Source of the DNA: Chitinophagales bacterium 33-2
GTDB taxonomy: Bacteria; Bacteroidota; Bacteroidia; Chitinophagales; Chitinophagaceae
Direction: 5' to 3'
NCBI GenBank assembly: GCA_002050435.1
Contig: MWYV01000037.1
Location: forward strand, 1-44,813
Length of the DNA stretch: 44,813 nucleotides
Positions 1 through 9,936 of the stretch are shown piece by piece. The notes under the pieces are model-generated. The model searched no databases. It had not been told where the DNA came from and was given only the letters and a program-made list of their open reading frames with translations. Each line of letters begins with the position of its first letter. Within the stretch, counting starts at the first letter, position 1. A program made the position numbers and the translations under genes.

Positions 1-1190
1 CTTCTGCACTCGCAACTTCTGTAAATATGAATTCTGGTGGATGGAAAGCGGGTCCGGCAGCTACTGAAATTGAAAGGAGATCAATTGCATGGATCGCGGA
101 ACTGATCGGCTTCCCGGTAAATTGCGGAGGATTATTCCTGGGTGGCGGTACCATTGCTAATTTTTCTGCTTTGCTGGTTGCCTTAAAGAACCATAATAAT
201 TACAACGCAACGGGTGATGGATTGCAAACCGGCAGCAATGTGAAGTTCCTGGTCTATATGTCGGATCACGAAGGACATATTTCAATTGAAAAAGCAGCAG
301 AAATGGCCAACCTTGGTAGCAATTCAGTAAGGAGGGTTGCCAGCAATGAAGACCTCACCATGAATGTTCAGGTGCTTGAAGAAATGATCCTTGCAGATAA
401 GGAGGCAGGACATATTCCTTATTGCGTGGTGGCGCAGGTAGGTTCGATCAATGTAGGTGTGGTAGATCCTTTAGAAGAAATTGCCCGGATCTGCCAGGCA
501 CACCAGCTCTGGTTTCATGCTGATGGTGCCTGTGGTGCATTTGGCGCCATGCTGCCGGAAAAAAAACATTTGTTCCGTGGTTTGGAGAAAGCAGATTCAG
601 TCACGCTTGATCCGCATAAATGGTTATACATTCCTTATGAGTGCGGATGCCTGCTGGTGAAACATCCCGAAAAACTGCGCCATACATTTTCAATTGCTGC
701 ACCTTATTTAAAAGGAACACTGCCTACAGATTATGCCGGGCAAGATTATTTTGAATATGGTCCGCAGATGTCAAGAGGTTTTAATGCACTGAAAGTATGG
801 ATGTCGATCAAATACCATGGAAAGGAAGGCTATCAGAAATTACTCCGGCAGAATATTCAATGTGCAGTTCACCTTGATGGACTGGTGCGCAGTTCCGCTG
901 ATTTTGTACCCATGCATCAACCAGAGCTTTTTATTTATTCATTCCGTTTTGTTCCTGCTTCATTGCAGAACCAGGATGCAGAATTAATAAATCATGATCT
1001 CGATCAGCTGAATCAAAAGATCACTGACGAGATCATGGCTTCGGGTTTCGCATTTATTATGACGTCAAAGGTAAAGGGCCGTGTGGTGATCCGTTTGTCT
1101 ATTTGTTCGCACCGCACTACGCTACAGGACATCGAACAGGTATTTAGCAGGTTAGCCTCTATTGGTAATCGGTTGTTTGCAGCACATTAA
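1..1190 (+). CDS. PLP-dependent amino-acid decarboxylase, group II family (5' end cut by window)
   Basis: This is a pyridoxal-phosphate enzyme of the group II decarboxylase family (glutamate, aromatic amino acid or diaminobutyrate type), a cytoplasmic amino-acid decarboxylase. Visible hallmarks are the cofactor-contacting FHADGACGAFG stretch and the Schiff-base motif LDPHKWLYIPYECG, whose lysine codon is at 618-620. A glycine-rich GGTIANFSALLVAL segment near the start matches the phosphate-binding part of the fold. The frame is open to base 3 (it reads SALATSVN before the ATG at 27). Family members carry roughly 80-100 residues before the conserved W-x-A/G-x-PAATEIE region, so the true start lies upstream of the window and the ATG at 27 is internal. 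Substrate cannot be decided without the N-terminus and close homologues. The gene converges on the lipoprotein gene ending at 1227. Confidence 0.85.
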   Translation, partial: SALATSVNMNSGGWKAGPAATEIERRSIAWIAELIGFPVNCGGLFLGGGTIANFSALLVALKNHNNYNATGDGLQTGSNVKFLVYMSDHEGHISIEKAAEMANLGSNSVRRVASNEDLTMNVQVLEEMILADKEAGHIPYCVVAQVGSINVGVVDPLEEIARICQAHQLWFHADGACGAFGAMLPEKKHLFRGLEKADSVTLDPHKWLYIPYECGCLLVKHPEKLRHTFSIAAPYLKGTLPTDYAGQDYFEYGPQMSRGFNALKVWMSIKYHGKEGYQKLLRQNIQCAVHLDGLVRSSADFVPMHQPELFIYSFRFVPASLQNQDAELINHDLDQLNQKITDEIMASGFAFIMTSKVKGRVVIRLSICSHRTTLQDIEQVFSRLASIGNRLFAAH

Positions 1191-1226
1191 AGTTTAATTA
1201 CGCCACCAATAGTGAATCAGAAAAAA

Positions 1227-1619
1227 CTAATTAACTACTATTGTTTCGGGACCCGTTTTTTTATTTATATGGCATTGATCTGCAGCAATGCGAAATATTT
1301 GGTTTACCACTACCTGGTTGTTCTTCTTACCAATAAAATGAAAATCCGCTTCGCTGTTTACTAACGAAGAATGGTAAGAATCATCCAAAACAACATAACT
1401 GCCATCATTCATTGGCTGGCTGAATACAATGTTCTGGGTGCTGCCTGCTCGCTGTGTATATGCTTCATCGAGTACAACAGGATGTCCCTCAGCGTTTTGG
1501 AGGTTAACAATAATGGATCTGAATTCCTGGGTACATACAAAATCCGGGTCGCATTTTGTACAGGAAGAAAGGAAGGCCATAAACAAAATGGTTAAAAGCA
1601 AAAAAGGAATTTTTTTCAT
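1227..1619 (-). CDS. Small lipoprotein, function unknown
   Basis: A 130-residue protein beginning MKKIPFLLLTILFMAFLSSC. This is a classic lipoprotein signal with basic n-region, hydrophobic core and LSSC lipobox, so the mature protein is probably anchored in the periplasm or outer membrane. A longer frame reaches 1742 but adds 41 residues that ruin the signal peptide and would overlap the divergent gene at 1731, so the start at 1619 is preferred. The mature part has the paired cysteines CTKCDPDFVC near its N-terminus and a beta-rich remainder with alternating hydrophobic residues, suggesting a small beta-sandwich. I do not recognise the family. No Shine-Dalgarno is visible, as usual in this phylum. 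Confidence 0.7.
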   Translation of the reverse strand: MKKIPFLLLTILFMAFLSSCTKCDPDFVCTQEFRSIIVNLQNAEGHPVVLDEAYTQRAGSTQNIVFSQPMNDGSYVVLDDSYHSSLVNSEADFHFIGKKNNQVVVNQIFRIAADQCHINKKTGPETIVVN

Positions 1620-1730
1620 ACAAATAAATTTTGATTGATGAATTCTTTCTGACAAGGCAATTGCCGGAGACGTTGCACCACCCGCCCAATTAACATAATT
1701 TTTTTGAGAGTATTTTATTAAATTGGGTAT

Positions 1731-2222
1731 ATGAAGATGCATTTTTTATTGTTGGTTTGTTATATCCTGCTTGCATTTAAAGGTGCAACGCAGTCAAAGT
1801 CTGAAACTTCCCATGCAGATTCCACGCCGCTTGTGCTGGTTAACGGATTGCTCACATCCATTAAAGCACTGGTGATGCACCCTGATGCCATTCAATCTAT
1901 TGATGTATTGAAAGGGGACAATGCTGTAGCAAAATATGGTCGGCAAGCAAAATATGGAGCCATCATTATCCATGCGCATAAGCATATTAAATTATATAGG
2001 TTAACAGAGCTGATGGATAAATTAAATTGGCCGGACTCTTTAAGAAAATACCGGGTGTTAGTGGACGAAGTGCTCATCGATGATCCGGCACTGATTCTGG
2101 TCCAGGAATCAGAAATATCAATGTTGGGCACTACAAACCATGTTGACTGGCCGGACTTTTGTGCAACTCCTACTTCTGAAAAATTTATTAATATTCTGAG
2201 AAGAAAGAAAGCGGACCAGTAA
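1731..2222 (+). CDS. Exported small protein with a stand-alone TonB-receptor plug-like segment
   Basis: A 163-residue protein with a short signal peptide (about residues 1-20, ending near ATQS). Residues about 33-84 read PLVLVNGLL, then P-x-AIQSIDVLKGDNAVAKYG, then AKYGAIIIHAHK. This follows the pattern of the plug domain of SusC/TonB-dependent receptors (PLxVVDG, PxxIxxIxVLKxxxAxxxYG, GVIxITTK). No beta-barrel follows: after residue 90 there is a short alpha/beta region and a basic end. Lone plug-like segments also occur at the C-terminus of Bacteroidota M56/BlaR1 proteins and as short exported proteins. A role in envelope or TonB-linked signalling is only an inference. ATG at 1731 begins MKMHFLLL; the second ATG at 1737 would also work. 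Confidence 0.65.
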   Translation: MKMHFLLLVCYILLAFKGATQSKSETSHADSTPLVLVNGLLTSIKALVMHPDAIQSIDVLKGDNAVAKYGRQAKYGAIIIHAHKHIKLYRLTELMDKLNWPDSLRKYRVLVDEVLIDDPALILVQESEISMLGTTNHVDWPDFCATPTSEKFINILRRKKADQ

Positions 2223-2265
2223 ACAAGAAAGCGGATAAATTTTACAATGCAATTGTTTTAAGAAA

Positions 2266-2496
2266 GTGGCAAAAATCATCGATAACGAAATAATCAGGTC
2301 GCGCTATTCCTCGCTTGAAGATTCTGAACTTGTGGAAATTTCCAATGACGCAGATAAATTAACTTTTGAAGCATTTACTTTTACTGCTCTTTTTTCAGGA
2401 GGTCCGCTCGCCATTAAGGCTTATGATGGTAAAGTGAAGTATAGTGCTGTACTTGAACAGCTCAAATCTGAAAATACAGAGGAGCAAGGCTCCTGA
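2266..2496 (+). CDS. Small hypothetical protein, GTG start
   Basis: A 76-residue frame. No ATG is available between the upstream in-frame stop (2236) and the GTG at 2266, so GTG is the likely start. The centre reads RYSSLEDSELVEISNDADKL, like a short helical motif (YSSMxDEELxxLAxDADxLT) that I recognise from small bacterial proteins and protein tails of unknown role. It follows the plug-like gene by 43 bp on the same strand and may share its transcript. A hydrophobic segment (about residues 37-50) may be a weak membrane or core helix. Function unknown. Confidence 0.5.
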   Translation: MAKIIDNEIIRSRYSSLEDSELVEISNDADKLTFEAFTFTALFSGGPLAIKAYDGKVKYSAVLEQLKSENTEEQGS

Positions 2497-2520
2497 TCTT
2501 TTGTCCAGACCCTTTAATAC

Positions 2521-3102
2521 ATGTCAAATAGCCTTACCATAATGCATAATTATTTTATGTGTTTCTTTCTACTTATTCTAATTTTTGCAGCCGTACTGCC
2601 GGCCTGCGTATCGTCACAGCAGCCCGTTTCAGATGATAATCCCATTTTTACTGTGCTGATCAACTGGAACTTTACCTGCCACTTTTGCTTATTTGAGGGC
2701 ACCATAGTTAGCAAGGCCGTGGCACCTATATGCCTTTTACAGTATTGGGTGGGCCTGATCTAAAAGTAAAATATGCCTTCAGTTTCACTCCGGTAAGCAT
2801 TCAGGGAAAATCAGAAACCCCGTTGCACCAGGATAGTGCTTGTTTTGGACTTGACCTGAGAAATTATAATACCGATCCAGATCGCAAGGCAGGAAAGATC
2901 AATATTCAATGGATGTTGGAAATGTATTCAGCTTATCCAAACAAGGAAAAGTTTTTTGATTTCAGCCAAAGCTGGCAAATGGGGGAACATATTGAAACTG
3001 GCAGGAACTTCGAAATTCAAGCAACAGATCATTGCCGGTGTTTCTGAAGAGGAAACCGCGTTCATGAGAACCGGGCCTTTCCCAGTACAAACTAATGCGT
3101 AA
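2521..3102 (+). pseudogene. namZ: Decayed namZ-type (DUF1343) exo-beta-N-acetylmuramidase gene
   Basis: Two overlapping frames join into one broken gene. The first begins with a signal-like MCFFLLILIFAAVLPAC and continues to CLFEGTIVS. The reading then continues one frame over, from about 2712, as QGRGTYMPFTVLGGPDLK and FSFTPVSIQGKSETPLHQD, then CFGLDLRNY, INIQWMLEMYSAYPNKEKFF. This order (EGTNxSxGRGTxxPF, G-x-PDL, FTPxS, C-x-GxDLR) is the C-terminal half of DUF1343/NamZ peptidoglycan N-acetylmuramidases. A second frame change near 2981-2988 restores NILKLAGTSKFKQQIIAGVSEEE, which runs to a stop at 3100-3102. Intact relatives are about 400 residues; here the segment between the signal and CLFEGT (roughly 250 residues) is missing. 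The gene cannot make a working enzyme. Confidence 0.8.
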
Positions 3103-3233
3103 ACAATATTTATTGTATCCTTAAGCGTGCAATGCATATTGCAATCTGTAAATTGGTAATAGGGTGAAGATGGGATGGTTAATGTTTTTGTGATACAGTG
3201 CGGGAAAGAAATAAAATAATTAGTTTTATCCCA

Positions 3234-6200
3234 ATGCGACCCTATCTGCTGCTTATTCTTGTGCTGTTTAGCCTTACAGCTATTTCCCAAAGACAGTTTC
3301 CTTCCATTTCAGGAACAGTTGACGTGCATCTTGATAATGCCTATCAATTTCATCAGCAAAAAGACAGTGCAAAAACTGCTGGTGAATTACACATCGTGCA
3401 GCAGCAAATGGCATCTTTAAATGATGCATACCCTTATTACCGTGGTATTGTTTCGCTTTTCCTTTCCTTCTATGATTTTAATAAGAACAACCAGCAAAGT
3501 TTTCGGAATCAGGCAACATCGCTTTTGAAAAATGCAGATCATTTGCTGGCAGATTCTTTCGCCTCTGCATTTTATAACGTTATGTACCTCCACTACCAGC
3601 ATAAACGAATGGGGGAATGGCTTGCTTTGGACAGTATGTTCCGTACCTCCATCCGGAATAAATTAAAACAATCCAATTTCCGTTACCTTTTTGCAGATTA
3701 TGCACAGGCCAAACTGGAAGAAAAGGAATACTTCATTTCAAACAAACTGGCATCTTATGAATATTACATGCTTATGTATAATGATTCAAAAGAGCCGATG
3801 GATGATCTGACACTGGTATATGTTGACTGGCTAATCACAAAAGGTGACCTGGAGCAATGGCTTGACCTTCCTTATGAATACCGGCATCCAAAAGAATATG
3901 CTGGCCATACAGTTTCTATTCAGCCACATAACCTTGATTCCGATTTCAACCGCAGTTTGCGCGATCATGATTTTAAAAAAACTTTTAATACCCTGATCTC
4001 CAGAATTAAGGAGATAAAGGAAGTATGTATTGAAAAGAATAATTATGATCAAGCATCTGTCAACCGGCCATTGCGCAGGGGTTATTACCAGGTTTACATG
4101 GAGATCCTGAATGGATTTCATTCCTGGGCTGTAAATGAACACAAGGAAGGCCAGGTGATTCTTCCGCTCAAATCTTTTTTAATGCTTGACCTGATTCCTA
4201 ATGAAATTGAAAACGCTTCCATCCATAAAGTATCCACGGAGGTCACCTCAAGAGCATTTCTTTCACTGGTAGATAAACTTTCAAAGGTTTACCATGCAGT
4301 TGGTAACGGGCAGGATGAGAAGGAAATCATCATGCAGGGACTGCGTGTGTACCTCGACAAAAATGTGTTTTCTGAAGATGAGCTTTTTTATGCCATTGGA
4401 TCGTTACTGGAAAACAGGGTGAGTGCAGAAAGATTGCTGAGAAATTATGAGGGTTCGCTGGCTACTAGCCAGTCTTTGAAAAAAAGAACTTCCCGTCCGG
4501 ATAGTGTGAGCAAACGTTATATGAACAGGTGGGAATTGTTTATGAAGGCGCGGATTGAGGAAGTATACACACTTGTTGAAAGCGGCCAGCCGAGAGCCTG
4601 GGATTCGCTGGGTAAATTATTAAATGAAACTACCCTCCTTGATGACGGATCTTCTAATGCGCCTATTTATAGTTCAAAGTCATGGCCGCACATGCAGTAC
4701 CTGATCGCATTGATGAAGGCGAGAAAAGGCGACTGGTGGACGACACTTTTAATGGAGTCAATTGTGGATATGGAGAACCTTCCAACACTGCCAGATCTTT
4801 ATTATCCTGTGCAACTATTTTATTTCAAGGCTTTGTGGCATAAAGAAAAAAAGATCGATACCAAAGTTCTCACCAATCTTATTTTTTATACCGGGAGGCA
4901 GTTACGCCACACTTTTATGATGATGTCGGCTGAAGAAAGGATGATCCTGTATGAACAGCGGCTATCAGGATATTTTGATGTGTATCATGAATTGTTGTTT
5001 TCCGGTATGGCAGATGCACATCCGGAGATCAAGGATCAATTAATTGCACAATCCCTCTCTTTAAAAAATCTATTGGCTGATGGTAACCTCATTCCCAATG
5101 AGCTGCTTCAAAAAAACCAGGCAGGCCGGTCGCTGGAGAGCATAGAAAAACTGCGCGCGCTGAGGCAGGAAGTTAACCTGGTGGTGCAGCAATCCAAATT
5201 CCTGAAATACGATGTAACAACAAGGCAACTGATGAAAGACCGGATCCATATTATGTGGCTTGAATTACTTGAAGGCGCTGGTATGGATTCTTTGATCAAA
5301 CTAACAGACTGGAAACAGATCGCTGCTAAACTTTCAACAGGACAGATTTATACGGAAACCGTGCGTTATAATAAATGGTTGAGTGATTCCACTGCCTGGT
5401 ATGGCGCTTATGCAATTACTTCCGAAGGTAAAATGAGTCTTGTTAAATTGTATCCTGAATCAAAAATTGAAAAACTGTTGAATGATCCTGCTGCTTCACA
5501 GCAAACGGCTGCCATAAATGTAGATGGAAACAGGGGAAATAAGATCTTGTCAAAGAAAGGAAAGCCCGGTGAAAAAAAATTTAAGCAGGGTGACGTGGAC
5601 AAACTGGCTGCATTGATCCTGGAACCTTTGTGGCCGCTTGTTCAAAACAAAACGGAATGGTATCAGGTGCAGGATGGTTTGCTGAACAGAATTTCTTTTG
5701 CTGCTTTACAATGGAAAACAAAAAACCTGTTCGAATATTTGCAACTCAACCAGTTGTCGGGTTCTGCTTCACTTTTTCGATCACCCATGAAACTCCAAAA
5801 AAACGCTATGGCTTTGCTGGCTGGCGGCCTGCATTATGGAAACAGCGACAGACTGAATGTAAACCGGCTTTTTAAAAAAGAATACAACTGGGATTATCTT
5901 CCCGGAACAAAAAAGGAAGTAAACATTCTGCAGCCTGTTTTTGCAAGTGCCGGATTAAAAACAAATAGCTTGTCCGGCAACAATTTTCCTGATTCACTTT
6001 TGAACGAATTAAAGCAGTACCATGTCATCCATCTTGCAACACATGGATTTTATCTTGACAGTGCGTCTGCCGCAACAACGTATGCTTCAAAATTCAGCCG
6101 CGAAGCGCTCAGGTATGAACCATTGTTCCGTTGCGGCATTGCCATGAGTAATGCCAATGATCCGGAACAGCATACCACGGAAAATGATGGTTACCTTTTA

Positions 6201-6515
6201 GGTTATGAACTTGCAAACGCGGATCTGCGTAACTGTTATCTGATTTCACTCAGCGCCTGTGAAACTGGTTTGGGAGATCTTCGAAACAATCTTGGTGTGG
6301 ACGGTTTGTCAAGAGCTTTAAAGCTGGGTGGTGCCCGCCATCTGTTGATCTCATTATGGAAAGTGCCTGATCAGCCAACTGCCGTTTTTATGGAAGTGTT
6401 TTATAAAAACCTTTTTGCCGGTATAACTCCTTCAAAAGCTTTGAATGCCACACAGGCTTTTATGAGTAAAACCCATCCTGCTTCCGACTGGGCTGCATTT
6501 GTATTAGTGGATTGA
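3234..6515 (+). CDS. Large exported CHAT-domain (caspase-like) protein with helical N-terminus
   Basis: A 1093-residue protein. The ATG at 3234 gives the signal peptide MRPYLLLILVLFSLTAISQ; an earlier in-frame GTG at 3198 would put 12 polar residues before it and is less likely. Residues about 20-680 are helix-rich, TPR-like. The C-terminal ~250 residues are a CHAT domain (clan CD peptidase, caspase/separase fold) with catalytic His in HLATHGFY (codon 6042, about residue 937) and Cys in SLSACETGLG (codon 6258, about residue 1009), followed by the conserved GVDGLSRALKLGGARHLLISLWKVPD. Both catalytic residues are present, so activity is plausible; the target is unknown. It is exported rather than cytoplasmic, unlike gasdermin- or Craspase-linked CHAT proteases. 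No obvious substrate partner lies beside it. Confidence 0.85.
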   Translation: MRPYLLLILVLFSLTAISQRQFPSISGTVDVHLDNAYQFHQQKDSAKTAGELHIVQQQMASLNDAYPYYRGIVSLFLSFYDFNKNNQQSFRNQATSLLKNADHLLADSFASAFYNVMYLHYQHKRMGEWLALDSMFRTSIRNKLKQSNFRYLFADYAQAKLEEKEYFISNKLASYEYYMLMYNDSKEPMDDLTLVYVDWLITKGDLEQWLDLPYEYRHPKEYAGHTVSIQPHNLDSDFNRSLRDHDFKKTFNTLISRIKEIKEVCIEKNNYDQASVNRPLRRGYYQVYMEILNGFHSWAVNEHKEGQVILPLKSFLMLDLIPNEIENASIHKVSTEVTSRAFLSLVDKLSKVYHAVGNGQDEKEIIMQGLRVYLDKNVFSEDELFYAIGSLLENRVSAERLLRNYEGSLATSQSLKKRTSRPDSVSKRYMNRWELFMKARIEEVYTLVESGQPRAWDSLGKLLNETTLLDDGSSNAPIYSSKSWPHMQYLIALMKARKGDWWTTLLMESIVDMENLPTLPDLYYPVQLFYFKALWHKEKKIDTKVLTNLIFYTGRQLRHTFMMMSAEERMILYEQRLSGYFDVYHELLFSGMADAHPEIKDQLIAQSLSLKNLLADGNLIPNELLQKNQAGRSLESIEKLRALRQEVNLVVQQSKFLKYDVTTRQLMKDRIHIMWLELLEGAGMDSLIKLTDWKQIAAKLSTGQIYTETVRYNKWLSDSTAWYGAYAITSEGKMSLVKLYPESKIEKLLNDPAASQQTAAINVDGNRGNKILSKKGKPGEKKFKQGDVDKLAALILEPLWPLVQNKTEWYQVQDGLLNRISFAALQWKTKNLFEYLQLNQLSGSASLFRSPMKLQKNAMALLAGGLHYGNSDRLNVNRLFKKEYNWDYLPGTKKEVNILQPVFASAGLKTNSLSGNNFPDSLLNELKQYHVIHLATHGFYLDSASAATTYASKFSREALRYEPLFRCGIAMSNANDPEQHTTENDGYLLGYELANADLRNCYLISLSACETGLGDLRNNLGVDGLSRALKLGGARHLLISLWKVPDQPTAVFMEVFYKNLFAGITPSKALNATQAFMSKTHPASDWAAFVLVD

Positions 6516-7152
6516 TTTTTTTTGCCGCGAAAGCGCAGCTACGTGGCAGCGACATTAGGCTAGCTGTGTTAGCAACATCATTCCCATAGCAGAAAATTCA
6601 TTTAATTCATTCTAGCTCCGTCGAAGGGACATTATTTTTAGCTGCGACATATATGCATTCAGCCAAACCGGAAAAAAATATTTATTCTTGAATTGGAGCT
6701 GTCCGGGCTTGAAGGCTGTTGTGTTTTTAAAACTTGAAGCCCCCTTATTTGGTTTGGAATGAGATTCAATCACTATCGCTCAATTGATTTTGTTTAATTT
6801 TTTAGCATTATCAGAGATTTTCTCTTACAACATTAGGGTGGCTGTTTCGCCTCCTGTTTGGAACTTGAAGAATCAACATACCTAAGATGGAGCAATACAG
6901 CGCATCCAGACTTTTAAATAACCAGAGCGCAGGGTGTTGAACCTGTTTTTATTTTTCGGAGCGTTCCCTTGCGCAATCGTCCGAAGGTATCTGGCCCCCG
7001 AATCGAAGTGCAGGAGGGGCTCCATCTTTTTTTTCAAGAAAAAAGGTGGAAGAGGCATTTAGCCATTGGATTAGTTTATAATCCTGCAGAAATCAATTTC
7101 GTTATGGTTATGCCATTCAGGAATACTTTTACCGAACAACAGTGATTCACTA
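6516..7152. other. Long non-coding stretch after the CHAT gene
   Basis: No convincing gene is seen on either strand. The segment lies between the convergent CHAT gene and the 3' end of metH. The part nearest metH is one copy of the dispersed repeat described separately. The rest (6516-7027) has scattered AT-rich runs and no readable protein remnant. The start (6519-6560, TTTTTTGCCGCGAAAGCGC) resembles the CCGCCTTTGCGGCAAAA-type motif also present near 37890 and 37990. Confidence 0.5.
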
Positions 7153-7162
7153 TTAATCAAAA
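7028..7162 (-). repeat. Dispersed repeat of about 134 bp, copy 1 (3' end of metH)
   Basis: Read on the minus strand, this segment starts at the metH stop codon (TTTTGATTAATAG) and ends in TTTTTTCTTGAAAAAAA. It matches 21392-21525 on the plus strand almost base for base, with about 15 differences including a few 1-nt gaps (about 85-90% identity by eye). The last 33 nt (7028-7060) are identical in the two copies. Similarity stops sharply beyond the A/T hairpin at the end. Both copies lie just downstream of a gene, in that gene's direction. Confidence 0.85.
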
Positions 7163-9873
7163 ACGGGTCTTAACCATTTTTCTGCTTCTTCCACAGACAT
7201 TCCTTTTCTTTTTGCATAGTCTTCTAACTGATCGCGCTGAATTTTTCCAAGTCCGAAATAATGGCTTTGCGGATGCGCGATATACCATCCGCAAACAGAT
7301 GCCGGTGGATTCATGGCCAGGCTTTCGGTTAGTTCTATGCCAATATTTTCCGTCACCTTCAGCAAAGAAAACAACTTGAGTTTTTCAGTATGGTCCGGAC
7401 AGGCAGGGTAACCAGGTGCAGGACGAATGCCTTGATATCCTTCGCGGATCAATTCGGCATTTGAAAGGTTTTCATCTTTTGCATTACCCCAATATTCTTT
7501 TCTGACCGCTTCATGAAGGCATTCTGCAAAAGCTTCCACAAAACGATCTGCAAGTATCTGCACCATGATCTTGTTGTATTCATCATTTTCTGCTGCAAAA
7601 CGATCTATATGTTGCCTTGCACCCTGAATGGTTACTGCAAAAGCACCCATGTAATCTGTTTTACCTGATTCATCAGCTGTTTTTGGTTTAATAAAATCAG
7701 CAAGTGAATAAGAAGGCTGTCCAACGGCTTTTTTCATTTGTTGGCGCAGGCTTTCAAGATGCACAACCCCTTCTTCTGTCTGTAGGATCACTGTATCACG
7801 GTTATTGCTGTTTGCCGGCCAGAAACCGATCACGCCATTTGCCGAGAACCATTTTTCTTTTATGATCTGCGCAACAAGAGCCTGTGCATCATTATATAAA
7901 CGTGTAGCTTCTATTCCAAAAATTTTGTCGGTTAATACTTCGGGAAAACGTCCCGGCATTTCCCAACCGATAAAAAATGGTCCCCAGTCGATATACCTTG
8001 CTATAGTAGCCAGGTCATGATCTTTAAAAACCTTTACGCTGTCAATAGCGGGTTTCACGGGTTTGTAATTTTTCCAGTCGAAATATTCCTTGGTTACAAC
8101 CGCTTCTTCGTAAGGAATTGAAACCTTATGTTTCTGTTTATTTAAAAACTGTTGTCCGAGGTCATAGTATTCTTTTTTTGTCTGGGCAAGAAATCCTTCT
8201 TTGCTTTCTTTATTTAAAAGATTGCTTACCACGGTCACACTTCTGGAAGCATCCAGCACATGAACCACACCGCCATCATATTCCGGCGCGATCCTTACAG
8301 CGGTATGTGTTCTGGAAGTAGTAGCGCCGCCGATCAGCAAGGGTTGTTTCATATTTCGACGCTTCATTTCTTTTGCTATATGCACCATTTCATCCAATGA
8401 TGGCGTGATCAATCCACTCAATCCAATCACATCAACTGCTTGTTTTTGGGCGGCATCCAGAATTTTATCTGCAGGCACCATCACACCCAGGTCAATTACA
8501 TCATAGCCATTACAACCCAGTACCACACCTACAATGTTTTTACCAATATCATGTACATCTCCTTTTACTGTGGCCATCAAAACTTTTGCAGCACCAGCCA
8601 CCTCTTCACTTTTAGTGCCGGCAGCTTCATGTGCTTTGAAACGGTCTTCTTTTTCCTGTTCTATGAAGGGTGTTAAAACAGCAACGGCTTTTTTCATGAC
8701 CCTTGCACTTTTTACAACCTGTGGAAGAAACATTTTGCCACTTCCGAAAAGATCACCCACAACATCCATTCCTGCCATCAGCGGACCTTCGATTACTTCA
8801 AGAGGGCGCGGGTACTTTTGCCTGGCTTCTTCAGTATCTGTTTCAATATGTTCTGTGATTCCATTTACCAGTGCGTGTTTCAGTCTTTCTTCAACAGTTC
8901 CGTTGCGCCAGGCTTCGTCTTTCACCTCTACCTTTCCTTTTGCTTTCACCGTATCTGCAAAATTCACCAGCCTCTCAGTTGAATCTGGTCTTTTATTAAG
9001 AATCACATCTTCGCAGAGTTCTTTCAGCTTTGGTTCAATTTCATCATACACTACCAGTTGTCCTGCATTCACGATGCCCATATCCATCCCTGCACGAATT
9101 GCATAATAGAGGAATACAGCATGTATGGCTTCGCGCACATGATCGTTACCGCGGAAGGAAAAGGAAACATTGCTGACACCACCACTGACTTTAACCCTTG
9201 GCATTTTGTTTTTAATGATGCTCGTGGCTTCAATAAAATCCACTGCATAATTATTGTGTTCTTCAATACCGGTAGCAACGGCAAAAATATTTGGGTCGAA
9301 AATGATGTCCTGCGGTTCGTAGCCTACGGTTTCGGTTAGGATCTTGTATGCACGTTCGCAAATGGCGATCCTGCGTTCCAGGTTATCTGCCTGTCCCTGC
9401 TCATCAAAAGCCATTACTACCACGGCCGCGCCATAGGCCTGGCAGGTAATTGCCTGTTCAATAAATTTTTCTTCACCTTCTTTAAGTGAAATGGAATTGA
9501 CGATGCATTTTCCCTGTACGCATTTCAGTCCGGCCTCAATGATCTCGAATTTTGAAGAATCGATCATGATGGGTATGCGTGCAATATCAGGTTCTGCCTG
9601 CAGCAGGTTAAGAAAGGTGGTCATGGCATCCACGCCATCAAGCAGGGCATCATCCATGTTCACGTCCAGCACCTGTGCGCCGTTTTCCACCTGCTGGCGT
9701 GCTACGCTGAGGGCTTCTTCATATTTATTCTCGCGAATGAGCCTGGCGAATTTTTTTGATCCGGTTACGTTGGTGCGTTCTCCTACGTTGATAAAATTTG
9801 TTTCCGGACGAATCGTGAGTGCTTCGAGGCCTGCTAGGCGGAGATAGGGTTTTATTATTATTTCTTCGGTCAT
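7153..9873 (-). CDS. metH: Methionine synthase, pterin/cobalamin/activation subunit (split MetH, C-terminal part)
   Basis: Cobalamin-dependent methionine synthase lacking the homocysteine domain (906 residues; full MetH is about 1230). Domains in order are: pterin (methyltetrahydrofolate)-binding barrel, about 20-290, with [16 protein letters not shown] and [10 protein letters not shown]; four-helix cap, about 330-410; cobalamin-binding Rossmann domain with DVHDIG, where His441 is the lower cobalt ligand; and the reactivation domain, about 560-906, which binds AdoMet ([15 protein letters not shown]). The homocysteine-binding half is encoded at 10418-11476 on the same strand. Together the two should transfer methyl from methyl-THF to homocysteine in the cytoplasm. 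The two genes are separated by a GxxExxY insertion. A split metH is common in Bacteroidota. The stop codon overlaps a dispersed repeat. Confidence 0.95.
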   Translation of the reverse strand: MTEEIIIKPYLRLAGLEALTIRPETNFINVGERTNVTGSKKFARLIRENKYEEALSVARQQVENGAQVLDVNMDDALLDGVDAMTTFLNLLQAEPDIARIPIMIDSSKFEIIEAGLKCVQGKCIVNSISLKEGEEKFIEQAITCQAYGAAVVVMAFDEQGQADNLERRIAICERAYKILTETVGYEPQDIIFDPNIFAVATGIEEHNNYAVDFIEATSIIKNKMPRVKVSGGVSNVSFSFRGNDHVREAIHAVFLYYAIRAGMDMGIVNAGQLVVYDEIEPKLKELCEDVILNKRPDSTERLVNFADTVKAKGKVEVKDEAWRNGTVEERLKHALVNGITEHIETDTEEARQKYPRPLEVIEGPLMAGMDVVGDLFGSGKMFLPQVVKSARVMKKAVAVLTPFIEQEKEDRFKAHEAAGTKSEEVAGAAKVLMATVKGDVHDIGKNIVGVVLGCNGYDVIDLGVMVPADKILDAAQKQAVDVIGLSGLITPSLDEMVHIAKEMKRRNMKQPLLIGGATTSRTHTAVRIAPEYDGGVVHVLDASRSVTVVSNLLNKESKEGFLAQTKKEYYDLGQQFLNKQKHKVSIPYEEAVVTKEYFDWKNYKPVKPAIDSVKVFKDHDLATIARYIDWGPFFIGWEMPGRFPEVLTDKIFGIEATRLYNDAQALVAQIIKEKWFSANGVIGFWPANSNNRDTVILQTEEGVVHLESLRQQMKKAVGQPSYSLADFIKPKTADESGKTDYMGAFAVTIQGARQHIDRFAAENDEYNKIMVQILADRFVEAFAECLHEAVRKEYWGNAKDENLSNAELIREGYQGIRPAPGYPACPDHTEKLKLFSLLKVTENIGIELTESLAMNPPASVCGWYIAHPQSHYFGLGKIQRDQLEDYAKRKGMSVEEAEKWLRPVFD

Positions 9874-9895
9874 TTACTTATTGTTTTTCTACTGG

Positions 9896-9936
9896 TTGAA
9901 CCACGGAGGCACAGAGACACAGAGGTTCACAGAGTT
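9896..9936 (+). repeat. 41-bp inverted repeat, left copy, flanking GxxExxY gene
   Basis: Begins TTGAACCACGGAG and ends CACAGAGTT. The reverse complement of 10320-10360 aligns over all 41 bp with about seven mismatches. It begins at the stop codon of the GxxExxY gene. The ACCACGGAGACACAGAG motif is a family of dispersed repeats often found at genes of this type. Confidence 0.85.

Noticed and set aside
8534..9106. 190-residue plus-strand frame inside metH
   Set aside because: Antisense shadow of a strongly conserved gene; the composition (Ser/Thr/Phe runs) is typical of antisense translation and no family motif is seen.
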